A stretch of DNA of 64,000 nt from Pseudoalteromonas arabiensis (GCF_001550155.1 NZ_LRUF01000005.1:62001-126000), one strand, 5' to 3'; numbered from the stretch's first letter, positions 39,368 to 49,017 are shown. Made by a program: numbers and translations. Notes: a model not told the origin generated them from the letters alone.

Positions 39368-40488
39368 AATCACAAAAAATATGTAGTAAGTGTGTTTTAG
39401 ATACGACTGTTAGTGATATTAAATTCGACTCTCTGGGTGTTTGTAATTACTGTCATGCATATGACAAAGTTTGCAAGACGATTCCGAATGGAGAGATGGC
39501 GGCTAAGAAATTAGAGGAGATTGTTTCTAGTATCAAAAAAGATGGCATAGGTCATGAATATGATTGTATTATCGGTCTCAGTGGAGGAGTTGATAGTACT
39601 TATCTCGCGCATCTTGTTGTTTCATTAGGGTTGAGACCGTTAGCTGTTCATGTTGATACAGGTTGGAACTCTGATATTGCAGTACAAAATATTGAGAAAG
39701 TAGTTAAGATTTTAAAACTTGATCTATACACTGTTGTAATAGATTGGGAGGAAATGAAGGATTTACAACTTGCTTTTTTTAAGGCTTCAGTACCTGACTG
39801 CGATATTCCCCAAGATCATGTATTTCCAGCAGTACTAAATAAAATAGCTGCTGAACATGGAATAAAGCATAGTATTAGTGGTCATAATGTAGTCACCGAA
39901 TATGTATTACCTAGAAACTGGTCTTATGATAGTAATGATCTTGAACACATTAAAGATATACATAAGCAATTTGGGACAGGAAAATTAGTAAAGTATCCAA
40001 CATTAAGTCTATTTAAAAGAACGATCTATTATAAATTTATAAAACCTGTTAAATCACATCGCCTCCTCTATTATATTCCATATAATAAGGATGAAATAAA
40101 AAGATTTATAATCGAAAACTTAGGATGGAAAGATTATGGAGGTAAGCACTTTGAGTCCAGATTTACTAAATTTTTCCAAGCTTATTTCTTACCCACAAAA
40201 TTTGGTTTTGATAAAAGGAAAGCGCATCTATCAAATTTGATTATGTCGGATCAAATAACTAGAGAGTCTGCACTTAATGAACTGTGCAAACCGCAATATA
40301 ATAACCGAGAACTTGAAGAGGACTTAGACTATATTATCTCCAAACTTGATATTAGTAGAGAAGAATGGGAACAGATTATGGCTTTACCAACAAAGCAGCA
40401 TAATTTTTACAAGTCAGATTTTGATTTGACTTGGTTTAAATATTACAAAAAAGTTGCGTTGCTACTAAAGGGCTTTTTAAAAAAATGA
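39364..40488 (+). CDS. wbpG: N-acetyl sugar amidotransferase (WbpG/PseA-like)
   Basis: This is predicted to turn the 3-acetamido group of UDP-linked diacetamidomannuronate into an acetamidino group, using ATP and ammonia from HisH2-HisF2. The 374 residues begin with a zinc-finger-like pair CSKC (7-10) and CNYC (27-30), then an ATP-pyrophosphatase P-loop GLSGGVDSTY (71-80), the hallmark of this family. The stop overlaps the next start (ATGA). The exact point of action (nucleotide sugar or lipid-linked unit) is not settled by sequence. Confidence 0.9.
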   Translation: MKSQKICSKCVLDTTVSDIKFDSLGVCNYCHAYDKVCKTIPNGEMAAKKLEEIVSSIKKDGIGHEYDCIIGLSGGVDSTYLAHLVVSLGLRPLAVHVDTGWNSDIAVQNIEKVVKILKLDLYTVVIDWEEMKDLQLAFFKASVPDCDIPQDHVFPAVLNKIAAEHGIKHSISGHNVVTEYVLPRNWSYDSNDLEHIKDIHKQFGTGKLVKYPTLSLFKRTIYYKFIKPVKSHRLLYYIPYNKDEIKRFIIENLGWKDYGGKHFESRFTKFFQAYFLPTKFGFDKRKAHLSNLIMSDQITRESALNELCKPQYNNRELEEDLDYIISKLDISREEWEQIMALPTKQHNFYKSDFDLTWFKYYKKVALLLKGFLKK

Positions 40489-41024
40489 GAGCTATATATA
40501 ATTTAGTATGCTTTTTAGTGGCTAAAGTGTTTGTCGCATTAACTTATACTTCTAGTTTTTATAATATAAGTGTTTTTCTCTCTAAGCTTTCATTCAGTTA
40601 TGGGAACAAAGTTCGATACTATTATTATCGCTCTATGTTAAATAACGTTGGGGAAAATGTGATATTTCCATGGGGGGTTGTGTTTACAAACAGGCAAATA
40701 TCCATCGGAAATAATGTAAGGTTTGGACCTATGAATACGATTGGTTTGGTCGATTTTGGAGATGATATTTTAATTGGACAGGGAGTCCATTTCTTAAGTG
40801 GTATGAAACAGCACGGAATTGAGCTTGGTCAACTTATCCGAGAACAAGCAGGCGTAAATGAAAGAGTTAGTATCGGTAATGATATTTGGATTGGTACATC
40901 TTCTATAATTATGGCAAGCATAAGAAGTGGTGCAGTAATTGGAGCTGGCTCAATAGTAACCAAGGAGGTTGGTGAGAACGCTATAGTGACAGGTGTTGCT
41001 GCCAGAGAGCGTAGATACAGATGA
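40485..41024 (+). CDS. Hexapeptide-repeat acetyltransferase
   Basis: The protein has 179 residues. A basic N-terminal stretch with hydrophobic segments precedes beta-helix repeats (ISIGNNVRFGPMNTIG, ILIGQGVHFLSG, VSIGNDIWIGTSSIIM) and AVIGAGSIVTKEVGENAIVTG. It is the second putative O-acetyltransferase of the locus and clearly different in sequence from the one at 37340. Four-base overlaps with both neighbours indicate coupled translation. Confidence 0.75.
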   Translation: MRAIYNLVCFLVAKVFVALTYTSSFYNISVFLSKLSFSYGNKVRYYYYRSMLNNVGENVIFPWGVVFTNRQISIGNNVRFGPMNTIGLVDFGDDILIGQGVHFLSGMKQHGIELGQLIREQAGVNERVSIGNDIWIGTSSIIMASIRSGAVIGAGSIVTKEVGENAIVTGVAARERRYR

Positions 41025-42139
41025 ATATATTATTTATAGCCTATTATTTTGAGCCATTTCCTGGTGTAGGAGCCAAAAGAGTGTCTTACTGGGCTAAAAA
41101 TATCAAAAAATTAGACTCTAGAGTTAATAAGTGTCATGTAGTTACAACGACTGAACAAATTAATGAATCAATCGAAGGGATAGATGACTTATTTGTTGTT
41201 CCAACTTCACCCAATTCTTTTTTAGGAAGGGCTTTCAAGTTTGATCTAGGTGCTGCTTGGCTGAAGAATTTGGAGCTTTTTTTCAAAGAAAAAGCTATCA
41301 AACATGAATATGATTATGTGGTTTTAACTGGTAATCCCTTTTTTCATTTCTTTATATTAAGGAAGTTGAATAAAATGGGGGTAAAATCAATTGTTGATTT
41401 TAGAGATCCATTGGCAAACAACCCTAGAGCTGTTAAAGCAGATTCATTAAAGCGAAAAATAAAGTCCCTTTTACTCAATTTCGTTGAAGAGTATTTTATA
41501 AAAAAATCACATTTAGCTGTTACTGTTAATAAATATTGTGCTGAATTACTATCAGGATATGAAACTCATAAAGAAAAAATACACATTATTGACAATGGGT
41601 TTGATGAAAGTGACTTTGTTGCTATGCCAAAAGCTGAAAGCAATAATGAAGCCTTAAATTTAGTTTATGCCGGCTCACTATATGCAGACAGATCAGCCTC
41701 ATCTTTAATTAGAGCAATATCTAATGATGAAAATTATATATTTCATCATATAGGAAATATAAATGCAGAGCTTGCCTCTCTAGAAAATGTTATTTCTCAT
41801 GGACTAAAGAGTTACTCAGAAACAATGAGGCTAATGAATCATTTTGAGGTAACAGTTATATTTACTTCCGGTTATAATTTTGAATCTACAACTAAAGTTT
41901 TTGACTATATAGCCCTGAATAAAACTATACTTATTTTAACAGAAGGTGAAGTTAAAACAGGTGCATTGCATGATATAACTAAAGATTACCCAAATATTTA
42001 TTGGGCCAAAAATGATATAGGTTCAATTCGAGATATTCTCTCAGAGATAAAGTCGACTCCCTTTAACCAAGTGGTTTTTGATAAAACTAAATATTCGCGA
42101 AAAACTGGCTTGAAAAAACTAATCAATTTACTGAAGTGA
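41021..42139 (+). CDS. Glycosyltransferase, GT-B fold, family 4-like
   Basis: The protein has 372 residues. The N-terminal motif LFIAYYFEPFPGVGAKRVSYWAKNI is typical of GT4 acceptor domains of O-antigen clusters. The donor domain has NLVYAGSLYADRSASSLI and the acidic block FESTTKVFDYIALNKTILIL. It is a retaining cytoplasmic enzyme adding one sugar to the lipid-linked repeat unit; donor and linkage cannot be read from sequence. It is in the position of wbpH, after wbpG. Confidence 0.8.
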   Translation: MNILFIAYYFEPFPGVGAKRVSYWAKNIKKLDSRVNKCHVVTTTEQINESIEGIDDLFVVPTSPNSFLGRAFKFDLGAAWLKNLELFFKEKAIKHEYDYVVLTGNPFFHFFILRKLNKMGVKSIVDFRDPLANNPRAVKADSLKRKIKSLLLNFVEEYFIKKSHLAVTVNKYCAELLSGYETHKEKIHIIDNGFDESDFVAMPKAESNNEALNLVYAGSLYADRSASSLIRAISNDENYIFHHIGNINAELASLENVISHGLKSYSETMRLMNHFEVTVIFTSGYNFESTTKVFDYIALNKTILILTEGEVKTGALHDITKDYPNIYWAKNDIGSIRDILSEIKSTPFNQVVFDKTKYSRKTGLKKLINLLK

Positions 42140-43422
42140 CTCAGATGTTTAACATAGCTTCATTTTTTTATTGTTACATAGTTTTATTGGTTTTAGGGCC
42201 CTTAATTTATATTAGTAAATTACCTTTGGCTAGCTACCATTTTGCTTTTTTAGCTTTGCTATTTTTAGTTTTTTTGAATCAATTGAAGTATCGAAATACA
42301 ATTTTTTATTTTCCTATTTATCTTAAATGTTATTTCTCATTACTTGTAACTTATTTATTTACCTATGCTTTTAATTTCTTTGAACCAGCCTATGTTGCAA
42401 ATATACGGGATTTAATAATTATTTTTGCACCCGCTCAGTATATGTTACTTGTTTTTATTACTTACTTGGCTTTTAAATATTGCTTTGATAAAAAAGAGGA
42501 TGATAATTTCTTTTTTTTTCGATTGATAAGATTAAATGTTTGTATAATGCCAATCGTGGGACTGATAGCACTCTTTCAAATTTTTAATGTTTTTGGGATT
42601 CAAGATATATTAGCTAAATATTACGGTAAAGCCAATGTTGAGGTGTGGAGGCAATATTTTATTTATAATCCTAGAGCTAGTTCGACAATTAATTTGGAGC
42701 CTAACTCTTTAGCTTTATATTGTGCGTTTTCTCTAGCTATGTTTCATGTTTTTTATAATGAATTGAAAATGAGTAAGTTTAAAAGTTTTGCTGTTTATAT
42801 CTTAGGGGTTTTGGGCTTAATATTATCTGGTTCTTTTACAGGGTTTATTATTTATATACTTGTTAGTTCAATGTATTTTTTTAAATATAAAAAAATTGGT
42901 GTCAAGTTCATTGTCGTTATATCAGTGCTGTCATTGCTTTTCGGATTGATGTTTAGTGATAATATTGAATCAGCAATTAAAAGGCAGAAACTAGATCAAG
43001 GAAATCTGGTCCCTAGCAGTTTTAATGCTAGGATAGAAAATGCTTGGAGTAAGGCTTATATTTCTTTCGAAGATGAGTTTATAAATGGTATAGGGCCTAG
43101 CGCTGTGCAGCTGGACTACTCAACTGATAATGATTTCTTAGATAAGTTTTTAAGGTTTGGTTTGATTGGTGGATTAGGTAATGTTTTTTTTATTCTGTTT
43201 TTAATAAGCTATCCACTTTTTAAGCGTAAAAATGTCTCTGATCTATTCATTAAAAAACTATACTTTTATTCATTTATGCTAGCCTGTTGTTTTGCTTTGG
43301 CTTCAATTACTGGAAGCGCCTTTAAAGCTAAGCGTTTGGCTGAATTATTCTGGATTTATTACTCGTTGCCTTTCATCTTTACTTATGTATTAAATAAAAA
43401 AGCTATCTACAATGAAAAATAA
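42136..43422 (+). CDS. wzy: O-antigen polymerase Wzy
   Basis: The protein has 428 residues, strongly hydrophobic, with about ten to twelve membrane helices and a long periplasmic loop (around SAIKRQKLDQGNLVPSSFNARIENAW) that fits the Wzy/O-antigen-ligase plan. It should join repeat units on the periplasmic side. The start is a GTG overlapping the previous stop (GTGA); an ATG at 42145 is an alternative. Wzy proteins vary greatly in sequence, so the call rests on topology and on its place beside wzx and wzz. Confidence 0.82.
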   Translation: MTQMFNIASFFYCYIVLLVLGPLIYISKLPLASYHFAFLALLFLVFLNQLKYRNTIFYFPIYLKCYFSLLVTYLFTYAFNFFEPAYVANIRDLIIIFAPAQYMLLVFITYLAFKYCFDKKEDDNFFFFRLIRLNVCIMPIVGLIALFQIFNVFGIQDILAKYYGKANVEVWRQYFIYNPRASSTINLEPNSLALYCAFSLAMFHVFYNELKMSKFKSFAVYILGVLGLILSGSFTGFIIYILVSSMYFFKYKKIGVKFIVVISVLSLLFGLMFSDNIESAIKRQKLDQGNLVPSSFNARIENAWSKAYISFEDEFINGIGPSAVQLDYSTDNDFLDKFLRFGLIGGLGNVFFILFLISYPLFKRKNVSDLFIKKLYFYSFMLACCFALASITGSAFKAKRLAELFWIYYSLPFIFTYVLNKKAIYNEK

Positions 43423-44563
43423 TAAATTAACCATAATAACCCCTTACTTTCCAACAAAGGCTAATCGTTATGGTGGTATATTTATTTATGATCAAATTAA
43501 AGTTGTTGCCTCTTTAGTTAAAGAGGCTGAGGTTTTTGTGACAAGACCTTTGTTCAAAATTTCACGGAAATTTCCATTCATAAAGGTTGTTAGAGATGAT
43601 CAAGCTTTAATTGATATAGAGTTACCAAATGTAAGATTGAAATTAATACGTTACTTTCCATTTCCAAAAGATTCTATTCTTTATCATGTAAGCTTAGCTA
43701 TTTCTATTTTTTTAAATAAAAGTAAATTCTCAAAAAATCTCTTAGTACATACTGTTTACCCTGTTGGAGCCGCTGTAAATTTAGCCAAGTTAAATCCAAC
43801 AATAGTGATTCATGGCTCTGATTATAGATACTTTACAGTTAATAAAAACCAGAAAAAGTCCATTATAAAAACTATTAATAGGTTGGCAGTCATTACTGTA
43901 AGCAAAGGGTTGAAGCTAGAGATTGAAGGTATTAATGAAATAAATACAAGTAAGTTAGAAGTAATTGAAAATGGTATATTGCTATCAAATTTAAAGCCTT
44001 TACAAAAAGAAGAGACACCAAGAGACAGTATTTTCAGTTTTGTATTTGTTGGAAGTCTTATAAAATTGAAAGGTGTGTACGAATTACTTTATGCATTTTC
44101 AGAACTCCAAAAAAATACTACTCGTCAATATAGTTTGACCTTTGTTGGTGATGGTGTCGAAAGGAAGAGGTTAGAAACACTCGCTAGTAAATTAGAGGCT
44201 AAAAATGTTTCTTTTTTAGGTGCTGTTGATAACAGCAAGGTTTCAGAGGTCTTAAATAAAAAAGATTGTTTGGTTCTACCGAGTTACCAAGAGGGATTTG
44301 GCAGAGTAATTATTGAGATGTTCAGTTTTGGAAAGCCTGTTATTTCAACAACGAGTGGTGGGCCTGAGTATATTATTAATGATGACAACGGTTTAGTTGT
44401 TCCACCCAAAGATGTTCAAGCATTATCCAGTGCAATGAACAAAATATGCGTTAATTATGACAGTTATGATGCCGAAAAAATCATAAACTATGTCAATGAT
44501 AACTATGACTTAATCAATCAAACTACCAAGTTGTTAAATTGCGTTTTTAGAGAAGCTAAATGA
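43412..44563 (+). CDS. Glycosyltransferase family 4
   Basis: The protein has 383 residues. The N-terminus reads LTIITPYFPTKANRYGGIFIYDQIK. The donor domain carries FVFVGSLIKLKGVYELLYAF, VGDGVERKRLE and the complete EX7E motif in EGFGRVIIEMFSFGKPVIST, with both glutamates present. The substrate is unknown. It overlaps wzy by 11 bases and the next gene by four. Confidence 0.88.
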   Translation: MKNNKLTIITPYFPTKANRYGGIFIYDQIKVVASLVKEAEVFVTRPLFKISRKFPFIKVVRDDQALIDIELPNVRLKLIRYFPFPKDSILYHVSLAISIFLNKSKFSKNLLVHTVYPVGAAVNLAKLNPTIVIHGSDYRYFTVNKNQKKSIIKTINRLAVITVSKGLKLEIEGINEINTSKLEVIENGILLSNLKPLQKEETPRDSIFSFVFVGSLIKLKGVYELLYAFSELQKNTTRQYSLTFVGDGVERKRLETLASKLEAKNVSFLGAVDNSKVSEVLNKKDCLVLPSYQEGFGRVIIEMFSFGKPVISTTSGGPEYIINDDNGLVVPPKDVQALSSAMNKICVNYDSYDAEKIINYVNDNYDLINQTTKLLNCVFREAK

Positions 44564-45690
44564 AGAAAGTTGCAGTGTTAGTTCTAAATGAATATATCAA
44601 TGATTCACGAGTGATAAAGATAGTTGAATCTTTATCACACAAATACAAAGTGGACGTTTTTGCTTTAAATAACGGTGATTTAGAGAAAAGCGAAAAACAC
44701 ACGAAAAACGTAAATGTGTTAAGGAAGGTATCTTACTCTAAACCTAATAGTTCTTTAATAAAAAAAGCTAAACAGGCCCTCGTTTATTTACAGTATTTTT
44801 TTTCGACACTATTTTGCTTGAAAAATTATGATGTTGTTCATTGCAATGATCTTGAAACGCTACCAATTGGCGTGTTTAGTAAGCTATTCAATCGCAAGTT
44901 AAAAGTAGTTTATGATGCCCATGAGTATGAAACAGAAACATTATGGATGCAGAACAAGTATAAAAAGTTTCTGGCTAAAAAGTTAGAAGGCTTTTTAATC
45001 CGCTATGCAGATGCTACATCAGTTGTTAGCGATGGGATCGCGAATGAATATGTGCGTCTATACAATATAGAAAAGCCATACTTAGTTCTTAACACTCCTA
45101 AATTAGTCCCTCATGTTAAACAAGATCTGTTTCGTGAAAAGTTTGGGATATCTCAAAATAAAAAAATATTCTTATACCAAGGGGGCTTGACCAAAGGTCG
45201 TGGTATAGAAATATTACTTGAGTCTTTTAGTAAGCTTGAGGATACCAATCATGTTATTATTTTCATGGGGTATGGTTATTTAGAGAGCGAAATCAAAGAA
45301 TATGCTGTTAAATATAGCAATATATTTTTCCATCCAGCAGTTACTCCTGATGTGCTAATTTCTTTCACAAGCTCGGCTGACTTTGGTATCTCTTTTATTG
45401 AGGATTTATGTTTAAATTACAGATACTGTTTACCCAACAAAATTTTTGAGTATGTAATGGCTGGAATCCCTGTCGTTTGTTCAAATTTAGTTGAAATGAA
45501 AAGTGTTGTTGAGGAGCATCAGTTAGGCTTAGTTGCTACAGGGAATGATGTAAATGGCTTTCTAAAGTGCATAAATTCAGTTTCTTCAATAAATTATGGA
45601 AGCCTAGTTGAAAAAGTGGCTGTGGCCCGAGAGGTTTTTAATTGGGGCTTGCAAGAAAAAGTTATATATAAAATGTATGAAAATTTATAA
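44560..45690 (+). CDS. Glycosyltransferase family 4
   Basis: The protein has 376 residues with VLVLNEYINDSRVIKIVESL at the start (a DXR-like motif common in polysaccharide GT4s), VYDAHEYETETLWM in the acceptor domain, FLYQGGLTKGRGIEILLESF and CLPNKIFEYVMAGIPVVCS in the donor domain. This is the last gene of the tightly overlapping block that begins with wbpE; a 119-base gap follows before wbpI. The donor sugar is unknown. Confidence 0.86.
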   Translation: MKKVAVLVLNEYINDSRVIKIVESLSHKYKVDVFALNNGDLEKSEKHTKNVNVLRKVSYSKPNSSLIKKAKQALVYLQYFFSTLFCLKNYDVVHCNDLETLPIGVFSKLFNRKLKVVYDAHEYETETLWMQNKYKKFLAKKLEGFLIRYADATSVVSDGIANEYVRLYNIEKPYLVLNTPKLVPHVKQDLFREKFGISQNKKIFLYQGGLTKGRGIEILLESFSKLEDTNHVIIFMGYGYLESEIKEYAVKYSNIFFHPAVTPDVLISFTSSADFGISFIEDLCLNYRYCLPNKIFEYVMAGIPVVCSNLVEMKSVVEEHQLGLVATGNDVNGFLKCINSVSSINYGSLVEKVAVAREVFNWGLQEKVIYKMYENL

Positions 45691-45809
45691 AATGAGACTA
45701 ATGAAATAGGTATTTTGTACATTGCATAACGAGATTATTTAATAAAGCGAATTTTCTTCCGTGGGATTGAACGTATCTCGTTGGGTTATAAAGGTAATAT
45801 GGTAAAAAA

Positions 45810-46883
45810 ATGAAAATTGTAACAATTTTAGGTGCGCGACCGCAGTTTATCAAAGCAGGAAGTGTTAGTAGAGAAATTGCAAAGTATAATGATGTACAAG
45901 AAGTGATAGTCCATACTGGACAGCATTATGATGCTAATATGAGCGATGTCTTTTTTGAAGAAATGAAAATACCAAAGCCTAACTATTTTTTAGGCGTAGG
46001 TGGTAAAAGTCATGGTGCAATGACTGGTCAAATGATTGAAAAAATAGAAGAAATTCTATTAAAGGAAAAGCCTGATTGGTTGCTAGTGTATGGAGATACA
46101 AACTCAACTTTGGCTGGAGCAATAGCTGCCTCAAAATTACATATCAAAATTGCTCATGTAGAGGCAGGGCTTCGTAGCTTTAATATGAGAATGCCTGAAG
46201 AGGTAAATCGAATTCTTACAGATAAAGTTAGCTCGATATTATTTTGTCCAACAAAAGTCGCTGTTGATAATCTAAACAATGAAGGTATTGCTAATACCAA
46301 GGCGCAAGTGCATTTATCTGGTGATGTTATGCAAGATGGAGCTATTTTCTACAGAAATCTTGCTGAAAAACCAAGCTGTATAGAAAATGATAACTATATC
46401 TTATGTACTATTCATAGAGCTGAGAATACTGATAGTACAGAAAGGCTTTCAGCAATAGTTGAGGCATTGAATGAGGTTGCTAAGAAGCAGCATCTAATTT
46501 TACCTTTGCATCCAAGAACTAAAAATAAGTTGGAATCCTTGGATGTAAAGCTAGCTGAAAATATTCAAGTAATCTCTCCAGTTGGTTACTTAAGTATGGT
46601 TTGGTTGATCATGAATAGTCAATTTATCATTACCGACAGTGGTGGTTTGCAAAAAGAAGCTTTCTTTTTTGAAAAGCGATGTATCACATTGCGAGATGAA
46701 ACTGAATGGGTTGAACTTGTTGATGCTGGTGTAAATACTTTAGTTGGTGCAAACACGGATGAAATTATACGAGAATGTAACAAATGTTTAAGTGAGTTGG
46801 ATAATACTTTTGACCAATCTTTGTATGGAGCAGGCAGAGCATCTGAAATAATTGTTAAATCATTATTATCAGCGAAAATTTAA
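45810..46883 (+). CDS. wbpI: UDP-2,3-diacetamido-2,3-dideoxyglucuronate 2-epimerase (WbpI/WlbD)
   Basis: This enzyme inverts C2 of UDP-GlcNAc3NAcA to give UDP-ManNAc3NAcA, the last step before amidino transfer. The 357 residues belong to the UDP-GlcNAc 2-epimerase superfamily (MKIVTILGARPQFIKAGSVSREI, VYGDTNSTLAGAIAA, HVEAGLRSFNMRMPEE, ITDSGGLQKEAFFF). The plain WecB epimerase is an alternative on sequence alone, but the presence of wbpA/B/D/E upstream makes WbpI the better fit. The stop overlaps the next start by one base (TAATG). Confidence 0.85.
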   Translation: MKIVTILGARPQFIKAGSVSREIAKYNDVQEVIVHTGQHYDANMSDVFFEEMKIPKPNYFLGVGGKSHGAMTGQMIEKIEEILLKEKPDWLLVYGDTNSTLAGAIAASKLHIKIAHVEAGLRSFNMRMPEEVNRILTDKVSSILFCPTKVAVDNLNNEGIANTKAQVHLSGDVMQDGAIFYRNLAEKPSCIENDNYILCTIHRAENTDSTERLSAIVEALNEVAKKQHLILPLHPRTKNKLESLDVKLAENIQVISPVGYLSMVWLIMNSQFIITDSGGLQKEAFFFEKRCITLRDETEWVELVDAGVNTLVGANTDEIIRECNKCLSELDNTFDQSLYGAGRASEIIVKSLLSAKI

Positions 46884-47611
46884 TGAACGGTTTAACTAAA
46901 GTTAGCATAATGGACTGCCCTTGTTATGCTATTTCTGAAAGCGAATTAGAAAAAATATTACTTTTTTTCTTAAAAAACAATATTTTTGGTTATTCGGTTG
47001 CAATAAATGCTGAGAAAATACAAAAATATAAAACGGATGTTACTCTTCAGAAAGTGATTGATAACTCAATTCTCCCATATCCTGATGGTGCTGGGGCTGT
47101 TCTGGCTTTAAAGTGGTTAAATAAACTAGAGTCAGAAAAAATAAATATGCCAATAAGGGCGCTTGAAATAGCAAATAAAAATAGTCTTAAAACATTTATC
47201 ATCGGTGCGAAGGAAAGTGTTCATAATGAGGCTATTAATATAATAAAAAACCGTTACCCAAACTTGAGGTTAGTTGGTCACATGCACGGGTATAATAGTG
47301 AGGAAGATATCATTAATGCTGTTCATAATGATTCTCCGGAGCTTATTTTAATTGCTATGGGATCACCTAAACAAGAGATTTTTGCAAAAAAGCTGATTGA
47401 CTCAACTCAGTCTGGAATTGCGATTGGGTGCGGTGGCGCGCTTGACATAATATCAGGGAAGTTAAATAGGGCGCCCGAATTTTTTATCAACAATAATCTT
47501 GAGTGGTTATATCGTTTAGTGCAAGAGCCTTGGCGATGGAAAAGACAGTTATTTCTTCCAGTTTTCCTACTTAAGTTGCTGTTTCAAAGGTTCAGGAAAT
47601 TTTTTCAATAG
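46883..47611 (+). CDS. WecG/TagA/CpsF-family glycosyltransferase (GT26)
   Basis: The protein has 242 residues with the GT26 signatures SVAINAEKIQKY, YPDGAGAVLALKWLN, IIGAKESVHNEAINIIKNRYP, LIAMGSPKQEIFAKKL and AIGCGGALDIISGKLNRAP. WecG moves N-acetylmannosaminuronate from UDP onto GlcNAc-pyrophosphoryl-undecaprenol. Here, beside wbpI and wecA-like genes, it probably transfers the diaminomannuronate to the lipid carrier sugar. The C-terminal basic/hydrophobic tail probably binds the membrane. Confidence 0.88.
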   Translation: MNGLTKVSIMDCPCYAISESELEKILLFFLKNNIFGYSVAINAEKIQKYKTDVTLQKVIDNSILPYPDGAGAVLALKWLNKLESEKINMPIRALEIANKNSLKTFIIGAKESVHNEAINIIKNRYPNLRLVGHMHGYNSEEDIINAVHNDSPELILIAMGSPKQEIFAKKLIDSTQSGIAIGCGGALDIISGKLNRAPEFFINNNLEWLYRLVQEPWRWKRQLFLPVFLLKLLFQRFRKFFQ

Positions 47612-47771
47612 AATGAACTTTATATAAACTTGTTAAATTTTAGCTTACAGAAATACTGAAACTTATTTTTTAGACGCTTTAAACTTTTTGTGAGCCTAGA
47701 ACAAATAAGTTAAATGGAGCTAAGAGTTATAATTTTTTGGTAAATGGCTTTTAGCTTATATAGGCACTTTG

Positions 47772-48824
47772 ATGTTTTTAGACTTGTTTTTTACTTTCTT
47801 TATTGCATTCGCAATACTATTTTTGATGCGTAAAGTTGCGCGTAGAGTTGGATTAGTGGATACGCCCTCTGGTCGTAAAATGCATACAGGTAACATACCT
47901 TTAGTTGGTGGTGTTGCAATATGCATAACAATTGTAAACTATATTTATACTCATCCAGGAATGATCAATCATGCTAATTTATACATGCTTTGCATTTGTG
48001 GCTTAACGCTCGTTGGTGCTTTGGATGATCGTTTTGATTTAAGCGTGAAAATACGCATGCTGGTACAGGCATTGATATCTGTAGCGATGATCTACTTTGC
48101 TAACGCAGAGTTACATACTTTAGGAAATTTACTGGGTTTTGGAGAGATCGAGCTTGGTATATTCGGTGGTTTGATAACTGTTTTTGCAGTTATTGGGTCA
48201 ATTAACGCATTTAATATGGTTGATGGTATTGATGGTCTTTTAGGGGGGCTATCAATAGTTACATTTGCTAGTATAGGAATTTTACTTTCATTAGTCGGAG
48301 AGCAAAGTTTAAGCTACTTATGCATATTGTTGGTTGTTTGTATGGTGCCATATATTTTATTAAATTTAGGGTTTGTTGGTCATAAAAGGAAAGTATTTAT
48401 GGGTGATGCTGGCAGTATGATGATAGGTTTTACTGTTATTTGGCTTCTTATTGGTGCAAGCCAGACCGCTGGCAATCCTATGATTCGACCTGTAACGGCT
48501 TTGTGGCTTATTGCTGTGCCATTAATGGATATGGTGGCAATTATGATACGTCGTATTAAGCAAGGGAAATCACCATTTAAACCAGACCGTGAACATTTAC
48601 ATCATATATGTCAGCGCTTAGGTTTCTCATCTTTGCAAACTTTAATGCTGATTTGTTTTATTGCTACAGTATTTTCATCAGTTGGTATTATTGGTGAGGT
48701 TTTACTTATACCTGAATATATTATGTTTTATGGCTTTATCTTTGTTTTTACACTGTATTTAGCATTCTTGTTAAATTATAACAAAGTGATAAATCACCTA
48801 GAGAGAAAAGATATAGTTGAATGA
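47772..48824 (+). CDS. wecA: Undecaprenyl-phosphate sugar-1-phosphate transferase (WecA-like)
   Basis: This multi-spanning membrane enzyme starts the repeat unit by placing a HexNAc-1-phosphate, usually GlcNAc, on undecaprenyl phosphate. The 350 residues (ATG at 47772; the TTG just before it is not needed) carry the Asp-rich motif GALDDRFDLS, the NAFNMVDGIDGLLGG block, FMGDAGSMMIGF and the basic HLHHICQRLG region that sets polyprenyl-phosphate HexNAc transferases apart. It follows the WecG-like gene after 160 AT-rich bases. Confidence 0.9.
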   Translation: MFLDLFFTFFIAFAILFLMRKVARRVGLVDTPSGRKMHTGNIPLVGGVAICITIVNYIYTHPGMINHANLYMLCICGLTLVGALDDRFDLSVKIRMLVQALISVAMIYFANAELHTLGNLLGFGEIELGIFGGLITVFAVIGSINAFNMVDGIDGLLGGLSIVTFASIGILLSLVGEQSLSYLCILLVVCMVPYILLNLGFVGHKRKVFMGDAGSMMIGFTVIWLLIGASQTAGNPMIRPVTALWLIAVPLMDMVAIMIRRIKQGKSPFKPDREHLHHICQRLGFSSLQTLMLICFIATVFSSVGIIGEVLLIPEYIMFYGFIFVFTLYLAFLLNYNKVINHLERKDIVE

Positions 48825-49017
48825 AAAGTGATACAAAAAAATAATGTGGATTATTAGATAGTAGAGCTAAGAATAAGGTTTTTTGCTTTTCCCCTTACTA
48901 TAAAATGAAGCCTCTATGCCCTATAAATAGCAAAAGTGATGATTTGTTCATATTCGAGCAAGCTTTACACTGCTAGTTTAGTTGTAAATTTGAGTTAATA
49001 TTTAAAAAGGACTTAAT

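Noticed and set aside
45810..46883. wecB (UDP-GlcNAc 2-epimerase) as the name for this gene
   Set aside because: The fold is shared, but the presence of the complete wbpA/B/D/E set and the absence of a wecC-wecB pair favour the WbpI function.
47612..47771. JUMPstart/ops element in the polysaccharide locus
   Set aside because: The core GGCGGTAGC was not found here or before the exporter gene; GGTAAATGGC is only a chance resemblance.
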